This document shows, in pieces, positions 45,633 to 57,548 of a stretch of DNA of 64,000 nt. How positions within the stretch are numbered: position 1 is the first letter of the stretch; the number at the start of each line of letters is the position of its first letter. The DNA lies in the NCBI GenBank assembly GCA_964017195.1, contig OZ024890.1, positions 48,815,093-48,879,092 of the forward strand. The letters are read 5' to 3'. Made by a program: the position numbers and the translations under genes. A model generated the notes under the pieces. It searched no databases. It had not been told where the DNA came from and saw only the letters and a list, made by a program, of their open reading frames with translations. This stretch comes from Siderastrea radians (Eukaryota; Cnidaria; Anthozoa; Scleractinia; Rhizangiidae).

Positions 45633-45803
45633 GGGGACGCAAGGACGCGTGTTTGGGGACGTGGAACGCAGGGACGCGTGGGGACGTGAGTTAGGGGACA
45701 TGTGGGGACGTGGTGTCGGGGACGCGGGGACGTGGGTTTGGGGACGCGGGAACGTGACATTGGGGACGCGGGGATGTAAAAATGGGGACAAGGGGACGTG
45801 GAT
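45633..45803. repeat. GGGGACG-rich minisatellite
   Basis: Irregular array of GGGGACGCG, GGGGACGTG and related 9-12-mers. Open frames on both strands here are artefacts of the array. Confidence 0.85.
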
Positions 45804-47344
45804 CGGAAAACTAGGCGACGTTTTGGCCCGTTTGGTTGCCTAATATGCAGTAAAATTTCGACCTATTAACAATTTCTTTGTGCCCCATATTCCTTGTTTC
45901 GTTTTTATATTCACGATTAGTAGACGGGAATGGGTGTGCTGCTCGAAATATGAGCCTGAGTGTTTATTGTCGTCCGAATAATGTTATGTGGCTCAATATA
46001 GTAACTAGAGTCACTCAGGCAAAATTAAGTCACTCAGACAAAACTAGTCGTGTGCACCGCCTGATGGGAAATAAAAAATTGGGAATGTATTCCCCAACCA
46101 AATGCAGTCGCACAAACCTTTGGGGGTTAAAGGTAAGAAGAAATATGGAAAACACTTTAAATAAAAGCTAACTTAAAGTTCGAGAGCTGAGGTGAATATA
46201 TTACAATCATCAAACCTTATATACCTAACAACAATAGAGTCAAAAACCATAACGGCTTACGTGCGTTCATACCAACAGGAAATTATTTACATTCTTTGTC
46301 TCTGCCACTTACAGTTTAGTTCCGCCGAACGTAAATACATTTCCTTTTCCGCACACAGTCACAAAAATACTCAGACAGAAAAATGATACACAAATCACAT
46401 CATTATAAACGCCCTGTGTAGGTTTACGGATTCAGTTATCTTGTATGGAATTTATACGCGTATTCAAAGTATGAGTTTTAAATAACTTTTGCGGCAGTTA
46501 GATGATGAACAACTCCTGCCAAAAAGGCAAAAAAAAAAAAAAATTGGGGGAGCATCATGTTCACTTCGGAGGTGAAGCGTATCAAGAAGTTTCGAGAAGC
46601 GCTGTTCATGTAAGGCGATATCGGCTTAGTATCTAGAAAGGAAAAAAGGCAAAAGGGAGAATTCTAGATGGGGTAGATGATTTGGTTTTAACGCAAATAG
46701 GCCTGTGAAGTAAATTTTTGTCGCTGATATTCTTTCAGGTGGTAGAGTTAGCTCTATAGAGTGATACTTGTAAGCCATGCACACTCGCATACATAGAAAA
46801 ATTTGATTTCATGTGATCAAAAGAAGCAAATCAAAGAGAATCAGTGAAGGAAGTGATCTATCGAAAGAAAAACTGTGCAGTTCAGAGAGCATAGTACCTT
46901 CATATATATTACAATGCACACCACGAACACTTTAATAAACTCAAGGGTTAACACTAGAATTTTTAATAACTAGCGTTATCTTTTTAACATAGACTTAAGG
47001 TTCCCCGGTAATTACTTTTTCAATCTTTATGTTACCACGCTTAATATTTGTACTTTCCTGACTTTCCTTTCGTGTGCAAATCGTATATAAGTGAACTGTT
47101 TGTTAACTTACTTTCATTACATTTCCAACTGCTGCTGGAATCAAGGTCAAGTTGTCGCTGTTATTATAGTCCATCGCATGATACGATCTCGGTGACTTCA
47201 AAGAGTCACAGCTTTTTCCCGCGAGCGAGTACCCCGTTTGAGTCTAATTTCCCCCAAGAATTGTTGTTATTAGTAGACATTCAGAAAGCGCAGCTTTCGG
47301 AGTTTGCATTTTTCCGTTTGTTCAGAGTGAAAAAATCTACACAT

Positions 47345-47680
47345 TAGTTAATATTATCGATGGGATGTAAAAATGGGTCCGATCCTAAGAGTTGGGGGGT
47401 GGGGGGGGGGGGGGAGAGGTGAGGACGGGATGAGCGTGAAACCTGGTTAAAAGGCGGTGGGAATGCACGGGAAGGGGGAAAAGAGAGTGAGGGAACCAGA
47501 ATTCCTACGTGTGGGGAAGCAAGGGAAATAAAATAATACATAACATGACGTACTATTTTGCAATCGAAAAAGCCCAAGGAGGCAGGATCCATCACAAGTT
47601 AGGCACTAACCGGGATTAAAGGATACGGGAAGCGGTAGGCATGTACCCATCGTCCTCTCCCCATCGAAGGGTCATTTCAC
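47345..47680. repeat. G-rich dispersed repeat (relative at 35035-35340)
   Basis: Shares TTTTGCAATCGAAAAAG and G-rich flanks with the block in gene B intron 5. Includes a G homopolymer near 47402-47416. Confidence 0.45.
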
Positions 47681-48689
47681 GCAATCCAATCTATTTTATA
47701 CACGAGCTCACATGAACAAAGCGCGAGCGCCGTGTTGGTTTCAAGTTCAGTAACAACGCGATTAAGTGTATTTGTTGTTTTTATTATATAGACAAGCCAT
47801 CGAACCTTGATTACTACGATTCGCTTAGTTTAGAGCTCCCAATTAAACCATCTGCGCCCCTTCTTGTCGCTGTAACTAACAAGTTTGACCTTGTGAAACA
47901 ATAAAACATGTGGTTTTTTATTTGTGAACCGTCTAGGTTATTGGACTACCTGAATTTTGGATCTTCATACCAAACCATGGTTTCGACTAGAATTAAAGCT
48001 TTGAATTGTCCCATGGCCCTTGCATCTTCAGTACTTTGCAATTCATTAATAAATGATATGCATTTTATAAAACTGCGTTTACTTAAATATCAGTGCGTGA
48101 TTGTCGTCAAAAGATGATATCCAGCTAAACTCCCAGAGTTAAATTCTCTCTTGAAAGACAAATCTCTTGCATTTTGTTCAAGTCTTAGTTTGTTTCACCA
48201 GTAAATTTTTTGATTTGACAAAATTAAACCATGGAGATTCTAACACTTTTGTTCCCTCCTTAAATGAGCTGGATAAGGCCCTGGGACGAGGCTGCTGGAT
48301 TTCAAAGGCAGGAATTGGCCTATTCTGTTTGCGATTAATGACAGGCGTTTCAATTACAAGGTCAGAACGAGATAAATTCGTCATAAACTCGTAGTAAAAC
48401 GTGTAATTTACTTTCGAACAATTTATTTTTGTGATAATGACTTGGCCTGTATTTGAATTGAGCGATTGAAAAAGGGTCTCTCTTCAATATGTGTATAGCA
48501 TGATTTTACACATACGTTTAGCCCTATTCAGACCGGGCTTTTTTGTGTTTTGGTCTTCTGGGCCCGGGGGCGGGGGCCGGGGCCGGGGCAGATTCCGCGC
48601 TCTGTCTTAAGTCCGAAAATATTAAAGCTATGAACAAGAAACCAAGGGAGCGGATAGTATGTCAAATAGTTTTTGCTTTCAGGTCCGCA

Positions 48690-48900
48690 ACATGAGCTGA
48701 TGACGCCATGTGACGTAAGAATCACGTCATGTTCTCAAACAGCGGCCATTTTGGATCTGCCATATTGGATTTCTTGATTTTTTCCAAACCTCCGTAAAGC
48801 ACCAAAATTCACCAAAAAGTAACAAAAAATCAACAAAGAACACTTAAGCGTTAAAAAGGTCAAAAGTTACTGCAAGAAAATCATAATTTGTTATTACAAG
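48690..48900. repeat. Dispersed non-coding repeat (relative at 16920-17130)
   Basis: GATGACGCCATGTGACGTAA, ATTGGATTTCTTGATTT and CCAAAAAGTAACAAAAAAT occur in the same order as in the 16920 copy. Confidence 0.5.
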
Positions 48901-49976
48901 AGGAAAATTTACAAATTCCAAAAATCAAGCCTGTCAAAATGTGTGTGCCATGGCAAACTCAAATTTGATGGTTTCGACTTGCTATATCAACTTCTTTCCG
49001 GATAAATTTTCTTTCTTTTCCGTTCTTGAGTTATTTGCCGAAACGTTCAGCGCAAATTTATAGAGCTCAGTATGTAGACGCCATATTGGTGTCCTTCCAA
49101 GAGACACCAACATGGCGGACGGGAATCAATGAAAACATCTGGAAATCACCTTTGCAGTGAGAGTGATTACTTTTCCCTCGTGAGCTAGTATACATACACA
49201 TAAACACCTCCCCTAATACTTAAATTGTTCAAACTGCCAAAAAAATGAGAAAGACCTTTTTTCAAACGAGACAGCTTTGACACGGCGCCATCTTGATGTC
49301 ACGTAGTGGGCGGCAATTTCGAAAATCACTCCAACATGCTGTATTTTAAACACAGAGGATGATACCGAGCTGGAAACTTGCGAAAAGATATCTTTTCAGG
49401 TGTTCCTACACCTGGTGATAATACAAATTTAGCAAGTTTAGCAAGTTTTAATTTTAGAATTTTATGACATTAGGTGCCAACCAGCAATAGGTCTAAACCT
49501 AGAAATGTCCAAATAATTAACAATTATTCGCCGAAGGCGAAGTAAACTTGTCGTCGAATAATCCCCGAAGTCAATATTTACTGAGCCTGAGGCGGATAAT
49601 TGAGGCGGATAATTAAGGGGAATTTTCCGTTTCCCTGCGAATTGCGAACTCGCCATAGTCGGAGGAGGTAGGCCAAAAATATCGTACATTTATAAGGCCG
49701 TTATCAAATTCAAAGTAAACAAACACCGAGGTCAGATGACATGTCTCATTGGTTGATTAGCAACCAGAAACAAACATCAATCAAACCCTTCAAATCGCTA
49801 AAATTTAACTCCTCGTGATAAAGGTAACAAACGGCATAGTTTACCTAACTTCCTGTTTTTATTTTATAAGTTTTATTTTCATTCAATTTATTTGTAAATA
49901 ACTTAATATTTTTTAAACTGTGTTGCAATGCGCGTTAGATCATACTCTCTATAATGCGCAATATTTCTTTAAATAT

Positions 49977-49994
49977 TATTATTATTATTATAGA

Positions 49995-50040
<46 letters not shown>
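49977..50040. repeat. (ATT)n microsatellite
   Basis: A near-pure ATT/TAT trinucleotide run interrupted once, about 130 bp beyond the stop codon of gene C. Confidence 0.95.
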
Positions 50041-50167
50041 GTATAGCTATGTATTAGCTATAGTCATTAAAAAGTACTTTGAAGAATGCATGCAAAATAT
50101 TACAGCCTCCCCAAAGGCGTTGTTAAATCTCTCGAAATCTCTCAGTTCAGAGTGGCTTAAGAAAGCC

Positions 50168-53100
50168 TTAACGTGTTCCGTCTTCTTTTATCACCGTGAT
50201 TTCTATTTGCCCTCCAACTGCTGTATTTATTTCAACGCTGCCATTGTCTTCAACATTGACTGCGGTAAAAGGAAATATAAAATAACAGAAGTATTGATAT
50301 TACACATTACAAATGCGTAGCAGGATGCTAAGCAAAATGGCATACTAGTGTCGATACCGTAATGCACAGCGATATTGAGGCTTTGTAAAATGGCTATTAG
50401 CATATACTGAATAATTAGCAAACTATTTTTACTTATTTACCTTCCTCGTGTTGTTCTAGTTCTTTTGGTTTTATGAAATCCCATAGGCTTCCAGCAACAA
50501 ACATCACTACAACAATGCCAAGAGATGCGTACAGGATTACGCTGCCGACGTCTGCATGATCAAAACCTTTCCTTTTCCCATATTCTACTTTATCAATGTG
50601 AGACTTCTCTTTGCATTCTGGAGGGTCTCTATCCAATAACATTTCGTTGTCGCCGTGATGTTGTTCTATCATGCTTCTAACACAATCCACCAAGGAAGGA
50701 ATGTTTCCTTTTTCAAAGATCATCTTGATTCCGACGATGTGAGGCTTCAGTGCTCGTACAGATTGGAAAGATTTGTGATCCTGTATTTTGCCACAGTCAT
50801 GAAGAACAATCCTGCTCCCTGGTCCCTTTGCTTTGTCCAAGAGGTCCATTAAACGATTACGAGAATTCATCTCTGATGAAAATTACATATAAAAGCATAA
50901 ACGATAAAATAATAAAATTTTATTTGCTTCGTGGCGCTTATGAGAATAGTCAAGAGATATTTCAATGAAAGAAATAAAAAGTTCGGAAAAAAATTAATAA
51001 TCCTAGACGTTTTGGTCTTAGCCCTTCTTCAGTAGGAGTCAAGAGAAATAACTCTTGACCATACAAAAGTATAAAAGTATGACTGATCATTCAGGATGGA
51101 TACATGTACATGCAGACATGAATGAATGCATAGATAAGTCACTTTTGCAAATTAGGCTCCCTCAAAGGGATAGTATGTAAATTGGACTCCCTAAAAGGGG
51201 ATGTCCGGCCAAAAAACAACTCCCGATTTAGTTTCAAAATGAACATATAATTATAAGTGATATTTCAACATAGGGAAGAATGACAATCAAATCATCTAGT
51301 AGGGACTAATGCCAGGGTACAAGTCCAGAACAACAGTAACCACGAGATGACAGCTGGAAAAAATACAGAAATCCTTAATCCTTTACGTTCTGCGCATCTC
51401 GGGATATTCGGGTTTCTTAAGAAATTTTCCCACTAATACAACAATATTTTTGCGCGGTTTCTGACTACGTGAGAAAAACAGATCTTAGGAAGGGCTATCA
51501 GAATCCAAAAAGAAAATTGGGGGTAACCACGCACTTTTCAGAGATAATTGAGCTTAAACTTGGAAAGAAATAGCCATACATTCTTTTAATTTGAACGCTT
51601 TTTTAGAACAATGGTTGCTCAATTATCTCTGAAAAATGCGCGGTTACCCACATTTTCTTTTTGCATTCCAATAACCCTTGCTAAGATCTACGTTTTCCCC
51701 ATAACCATAACCTTTGAAAAAATACATCTGTATTGGGAGGCACCGTTCTTAAGCCCCGCCATTATTACACAAATTCTCCTCAATAGTGATTGAGTACTAA
51801 TTGGGAGAAGTTGTTTAAATATCAAGGCAATTCATCTTTGGTGATCATTTGCCTAACTTTCATGACCTGTATAATGCATTGATTTCACGAGGAGAAATTT
51901 GATACTAGTCACTAATGGTGCTATATCAATTCTCGGAGATCAGCGGTTTAACAAAGCTCAGAATTAGGCTTGCACATGACCTCAGGAATATTGAATTTGC
52001 TAATACTGCTAAATCTGTGAGATTGCTTACCTGTTATTTTCCCTCCTGCAAGCTCTTCAAAAAAGTGGCGCTTGCTAAAAGCAGGAACTCCAATCTATAA
52101 TATTTAGAAATCATATCATGGAAATTTGGGAAAGAATGATCATAATTATAATTATTTTACCTAGTCTATTAAGAGCGGTTATTATGTTTTTTTTGGAGGG
52201 GGCGGGGGAATTGGGAACGAGGTTTCGCCCCTTTCTGTAACTCTAAAGGTAGATTTACACAGTACGATTTTGTTGCATGCGATTTGCTCACGACATGCCA
52301 ACGCCATGCCTTCAACACGAATCGTTCGTGTAAATTAAAGCTACAACATCTTTACGACAGTCGCACGCGACACGAAAAATGTCGTAGGATTTTAAAACAT
52401 GTTTTAAAACCCGGCCTACAACAGTCGTAGCCACAGTCAAAATGTTAGAATGACGAGTTGTGTACGATCCGTACCTGACGCAAGCAGGGTTCGCAGCAAG
52501 GTTCGCACACGACAGTCGTAAGCAAAAATCGTACCGTCTAAATCGGCCTCAAGACATTCATGACATTATCATAGACAAAATGCACCATCTTGGATTTCCT
52601 GAGTGACTCCTTCCTGCTGAGTATCCAAAACTCGATGGGTGCATCCAGTATATATTTATAGTAGAATGAATTTCATACCTTTTTTCCCAGAGATGAGTGA
52701 TGAAACATTAATTCTTTTGATGCCAGCCCAGATGTAACTTCAGCAGTAAAAATGGAAAGGATAATCATACCAACCACCATCCAGACTGCGGAGTAAATAC
52801 GGGCTAGCAAAGACTTGGGGGACTTATCCCCATACCTAAGAAAATACGAAGATCGAAATAGAAACTGTAACTACGGGCCGGTAAAGACTTACGAGACTTA
52901 TTTCCATTAGAAAAGCAAGTAAAGGGTACACACGGGCCAGAAAAGGTTTGAAAATTTGTTCAGAAGTTGTCATACCTAAATGAGGATGCTTATATCATTA
53001 TATATCGCGCGCAAGTTGCTTGACACATGGCGTTTTACATACAACTATATATGAAAATGAAATTGGGCGTCAGCATGGCAAGTTAATCAACAACTGTGAT

Positions 53101-55293
53101 GATTCATAATTGTTTACGTACTATATTGACGATCACGAGGTCGAGATTACAAATTAAGGACGGCGACTCCTTTTGTTACTTGGGCGTATGTTCTGCGCAT
53201 AACGGGATGGTCCGAGAGACTCAGGTTTTTTAGGACGGCTTATCCCAATACAAAAGTATTTTTGCGCAGTTTATGACCCTGTAAGAAAAGCATATCTTAG
53301 GAAGAGTTATTGGAATCCCAAAAGAAAATTGAAGACAACCATTCATTTTCCAGAAAAAGTTAAGCTTCAATCTGGAAAAATGCCATTTTGGTGCGGTGTT
53401 TCCAAGCTTTTTAGAAGTATTTTGCTTGGTTATCCCCAATTTTCTTTTTGGATTCCAATAGCCAACAGCCAATAGCCTTTGCTGAGACATGCTTTTCCTG
53501 CATAGCCATAAACCGCGTAAAAATACCTCTGTATTGGAAGGCACCGTCTTTGAGAGATTTTATTTCTTGGACATCATAACATTGGAGAAGCTGAGACTTA
53601 AGCGTGTATTGTAAGCATCCATTAACACAGACATCACTCACTGAAACAGTTAAATTAATCTAATTAATTCCCTTAGTAACTTTTCCTTAATTTAAATTAA
53701 TCAGAGGTCACTTGACTTACCCGACAGTTGTCATGGTAACCACTGCCCACCAGGCTCCTGCACGAACTCCTTCCCAAAACGACGAGGGGAACTCATGTGG
53801 GTTTTTTCGATGGTCCTTAACAGACAAAGAATAAACAAGAAATTTTTCTCGATGTAGATTTAACAAACAATAATAATTTGAAAATAATTCGAAAATCAAC
53901 AGGATCGCGTCAACTACATATCATGTGCTCACCTCAGGCAAGGCGCCCACAACTTTTGTAATTTTGGAGAGAGTCAGTTACAAACCAGCGTTCTCTCCAT
54001 AAGAGCGTCTTTATTTCTAGAAGATTTTTAAAAACTCAGCTTTTCGGTTTCTGGAGTTGTACAGAATAATACCGTGATCAGACGAAATACTGACCACTTA
54101 TCCACAGCTGGTCTTTACTGTGTTATAAATGTGCAAATCTAACATGAACAATGATAGCAGTTTTGAAATGTTCACTCACAGCAGACAGGCTCGTCAATTA
54201 AATTTTAAGGTTGTCCAGCAGTTGCTTTTTATGTTTCACGAAAACCGAAATTAAAAAGAGCTCTTTTGCCTAGCTTTTTTGAGCCTCTGTAATCTCTAAT
54301 CTAACATAAGCGGATTTTTTCGCGATGACGCTATGATGTTTATGCGTAAACATTATTTTGACATATTCCTATATTTTCTAGATTCCCATATTCTTCGTCG
54401 TACGAAAACACTATGAACGAATAAGCAACAACTATATTTATGTATGGGCGCCCATTCGGGAACTATGCTGCGTCCTGGTTTTTGAAAGTGTGAATATCTT
54501 AATCTTGTTGAACAATCCCTAATATTTCTTTCAAAACACCGGGCCAGGTATGCATACAACAACTGACGAACAAACTTACCAGCAGCCATATGATAATTCC
54601 TGATATCAAAGTCCACGTCACGCAGAGGGATATTGTTAGCCACAGGTTTTTAAAGGAATCACCAACCACAGTAAAAGTGGCGTGCTGTTCCCTGTTCATT
54701 ACCAAAAATGCTGGCGGGGGATAGTATCCGTATACAATATGCTTGTTGTAGTTTTCTGGTTTTGTGTAAAAAGGGTATTTAAACTTCACTGAAGACGTTT
54801 CGAGTGACTTACTTTCGTTATTCAAGCAGAATAGTGTTGCCATTTTCAGGAAAAATGTCCAGTTTTCCTTTTCCCATTTTTGAATCAGTAGATCATGATG
54901 GGCCGGAAAGACCACTTTTTTCCAATTGACCGTCACATTGAAACATTTTCTTCGCTGGGTCTCATCAGACTCCCTACTGTTTCCTGAGCAGTTAAGGTTT
55001 CCGCAACATTGTTGTACCCAGCTTGTTAGATTAGTTGATATCGATCTGTTTCTTGGATTACAAAACTTTATAAACTGTTTAGTGCAGGAAGCATTGTAAA
55101 AGTCTTCCGGTAAAAGGCATTTAGTAGATTCGTTGCAGCACTGTTTAAAAGCTGTTCGTAGGTTTTTGTTGCTTGCTGCTTGTTTCTTTTGCATACAACA
55201 AACATCCTCACACGTGCGGCTCTCGCAACCAACAGAAATGATAACGATAGAGATTGTAACTACGAGTGGAGTTATACTTTTAAAGATCCACAT
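50168..55293 (-). CDS. Gene C: putative K+-selective, iGluR-like receptor channel
   Basis: Six exons, minus strand: 55293-54580, 53815-53721, 52835-52679, 52094-52031, 50872-50441, 50259-50168. The joined frame is open and predicts 517 aa. Parts: signal peptide (about 1-23); N-domain with 14 Cys (CEDVCC, QCC, QQCC) and several sequons; M1 (about 217-238, ending SGIIIWLL); pore AWWAVVTMTTVGYGDKSPKS with filter Gly 270 split by intron 2; M2 (about 283-303) ending SIFTAEVTSGL; S2-like domain starting IGVPAFSKRHFF; M3 (about 452-474); tail EDNGSVEI...QIEITVIKEDGTR. Every intron phase (0,2,0,1,1) and the lengths of exons 2 and 3 equal those of gene B. Expected to be a ligand-gated K+ channel of the plasma membrane with iGluR topology; the ligand is unknown and the N-domain matches no family I can name. 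A plain K+ channel with odd ectodomains is the alternative. Confidence 0.85.
51415..51775. repeat. Foldback element, copy 1, in gene C intron 4
   Basis: The left half has CAATATTTTTGCGCGGTTTC and AAAAAGAAAATTGGGGGTAA; the right half reads their inverses. Both halves meet near 51580. A relative is at 53230-53557. Confidence 0.75.
51788..51925 (+). repeat. ~140-bp dispersed repeat, copy 3 of 3
   Basis: Same word order as at 26835 and 33748 (AATTGGGAGAAG, GGTGATCATTTG, TTCATGACCTGTATAATG). It abuts the foldback element. Confidence 0.6.
52245..52552. repeat. MITE, ends AGGTAGATTTACACAGTACGA
   Basis: The left end and the inverse of the right end (GGCCGATTTAGACGGTACGATTTTTGC) match. The inside is rich in CGACTGTCG-type words. 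It lies in gene C intron 3. Confidence 0.7.
53230..53557. repeat. Foldback element, copy 2, in gene C intron 2
   Basis: CCCAATACAAAAGTATTTTTGCGCAGTTTATG on the left is mirrored by CATAAACCGCGTAAAAATACCTCTGTATTGG on the right. Same family as 51415-51775. Confidence 0.75.
53816..54579. other. Gene C intron 1
   Basis: AT-rich intron between the M1 exon and the pore exon. No other gene. Confidence 0.5.
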
Positions 55294-55946
55294 CGTATCA
55301 CTGCTCGTCTTCTTGATATCACCAGGAACTGCCGTTTGACAAATTCTACCAGATGTTTATCATTTGGCCCTCTATTCTATATTTCCATGTTGAAGAGCAC
55401 GTTGTAAGCTTTCCGTTTCAGTTGATCTTGAATTTTTTTAATGACGCAGTCATCAGAATTAACCAGACAACATCCAGTACGGTATTTTTCATGGCAAATT
55501 GCAAAATGATTTTTTAAAAGAAGAAGAGGTACGAAATCTTTTTAAGTTTCAAATCAAGTTTCAACCAAACCTTCCGCTGTCATCTTCAGCTGATGACAGA
55601 AGTTTCTGTCTGTCAAGTTTTAAATCATCGTGAATTTGCTGTTGTTACGACCCTTTGAAATTCAAAAATGAAAATGTTTTGCATTTAACACGCTACTAAT
55701 CGGGGTTATTTGTTGAGCAGAGCATAATTCATATTATTCCATCTGTCTACTCAACTGACAACCAACCGCAGGTCCAAACTGCATCACATGTTAAGAACAT
55801 GCCAACAAGTCATCGATTTCCCACACTTTTTCTTGACATATCAGAAATTAGATACGTCACGCAAAAGCCGTTGGAGGAAGAATTTGCATAACAGAGAACA
55901 ACTTGTCAACTTCCTCCTCAGAAAGCTCTGGAAACGAGGTTGAGAC
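55294..55946. other. Upstream region of gene C
   Basis: Region immediately 5' of the gene C start, bounded by the Gypsy insertion 654 bp upstream. It should contain the gene C promoter. No element can be named with confidence. Confidence 0.4.
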
Positions 55947-56044
55947 TGTTATGTTCTGGGCGACTAACTCACTCGAGCACATGGTAAACAACAACTTTAT
56001 TCGTGTCCCGGATGCAAGTCATGTGACATATGCATTACATAACA
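55947..56044 (-). repeat. Gypsy 3' LTR
   Basis: 98 bp, TG...CA ends, identical by eye to the copy at 60453-60550. Confidence 0.95.
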
Positions 56045-56438
56045 TCTCCCTTCCAGAGTAAAAAGATCTGTAACTGTAAAAGGCAAAACTAGATATAAAT
56101 CATGAAAGGATAAGACCAAAATTTATGTCTTCGTAATTTGCTAAGTTCGAAAAGTCTGGAAACCTTATTCTTAAAGGAAAAAGCAACTGTGACGAATAAT
56201 TAGGTCTCTTATTGAACAAAGTCTCTCAGGAGTGTTTTTGGTTTGACAACACGTCCGGACCGGGTACGGGTTACAGGACTGGTGGGCTGTGTCACAGGAT
56301 CAACAGAACTGGGCATCCTAGGGCTCTGTTCAGGCAACGGTGGGGTGCTGGAACTATTATCTTGGCTAGCATTGTGGTTAGTTGAGGAGTCTGCAGTCTC
56401 GTACTGGTTTGTTGCGCATTTGGCTGGGCTAAACTAGA

Positions 56439-57548
56439 CTAAATGGTGTCACGCAGGTGAACTCGATTTCGGCGATATTTGCGGCCATCAACTTCAACTA
56501 TGTAGCTGCGCGGGGCTACACTGTCTACAATAACTCCGGGTTTCCAATTACTGTGTGCTTGCTGAGGATGGGCTTTGACTCGTATAGGTTGTCCAATGAC
56601 CAAAGGGGGTAGAGGTTTGGCACTGGTGTAATAGTAAGACTTGGCGACTCGTCGTTTACGTACTACTTGAGCAGGAACGGCGCGCTGCACTTCAGGTTGG
56701 TACATGGACACTTTACAAGGGAGGAAGGATCTTGTTCTTCGGGACATGAGGCGTTGAACTGGAGAGCTGCCTTGGGAAGGTGTAGGTGAGTTTCTCCATT
56801 CTAAGATAGCTTTCCACACATCTGCTCCATCTTTGTTAGCTTTAGTGATGGTGGATTCCATAATCTTCACTGCTGACTCGGCTTTTCCATTTGATTTCGG
56901 GTAATGGGGGCTGGACGTGAGGTGCTGAAAATCCCAGGCTTGTGTGAACTGGTGAAATTCTGCGGACGCATAGTTAGGACCATTGTCCGAGATCAGAGTG
57001 ACTGGAACTCCGTGGATGGCAAACACTTGTTTCAGCTGCTCGACTAAGGTGGTTGTAGCTAAAGCATCCAGCTTCCTTATTTCAATGAAATCAGAGTAGA
57101 GGTCAACAACGACTAGATAGTGCTGGTTGTCACACTCGAAACAGTCACTAGCAACAATTTGCCAGGGTAAGGTTGGAACTGGATAAGTCATCATAGATTC
57201 CTTTGGGAGTGCAGGTTTCATTTGCTGACAGGTTTCATACCTTTGCACTGTTTCTGTTAAGTCTGTGGTCATTCTTGGCCAATACATAATGTCTCTTGCA
57301 GTGTTTATTATGTACTGGATTCCAAGGTGGGAGCGATGGGCTCGAGCTGTCATCTCGGTTCTCATGGAGTGGGGAATAACGATTCTTGTACCACGAAAGA
57401 CTAGGCCATTTTGAGTGGACAATTCATCCCTGTAGGGCCAGTACTCGCGTACACAAAGGGGGCTCTGCAGTTTGTCATTAGGCCAACCAGCTGAGATCAA
57501 TATCATCAGGGTTTGCAAGGAGGCATCCTTGTTAGTTTCTTGGCGAAT
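56439..57548 (-). pseudogene. Gypsy integrase segment
   Basis: Open for about 360 codons after the stop at about 57549. Zinc-binding region HRSHLGIQ...YETCQQ keeps both His and the last Cys, but the first Cys of the CxxC is Tyr. The catalytic core shows the DDE triad: D in VASDCFECD, D in LISDNGPNYA, E in NGKAESAVK. The C-terminal part (QPIRVKAHPQ...WKPGVIVDSV...YIVEVDGRKYRRNR) is the usual chromatin-side or SH3-like domain. It is part of a continuous pol whose upstream stops would prevent full-length translation. Confidence 0.85.

Larger units (their letters stand above)
43876..50167. other. Intergenic region between the converging genes B and C
   Basis: About 6.3 kb with no supported gene. 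Holds 3' flanks of both genes; an AATAAA at 44503 could serve gene B. A/T-rich simple repeats lie near 44363-44395, an A-run near 46530 and G-runs near 47396-47416. Palindromic pieces include CCATATTGGTGTC...GACACCAACATGGCGG at about 49081-49119. Confidence 0.5.

Noticed and set aside
45537..45843. Proline/arginine-rich frames on both strands
   Set aside because: They arise from the GGGGACG minisatellite.
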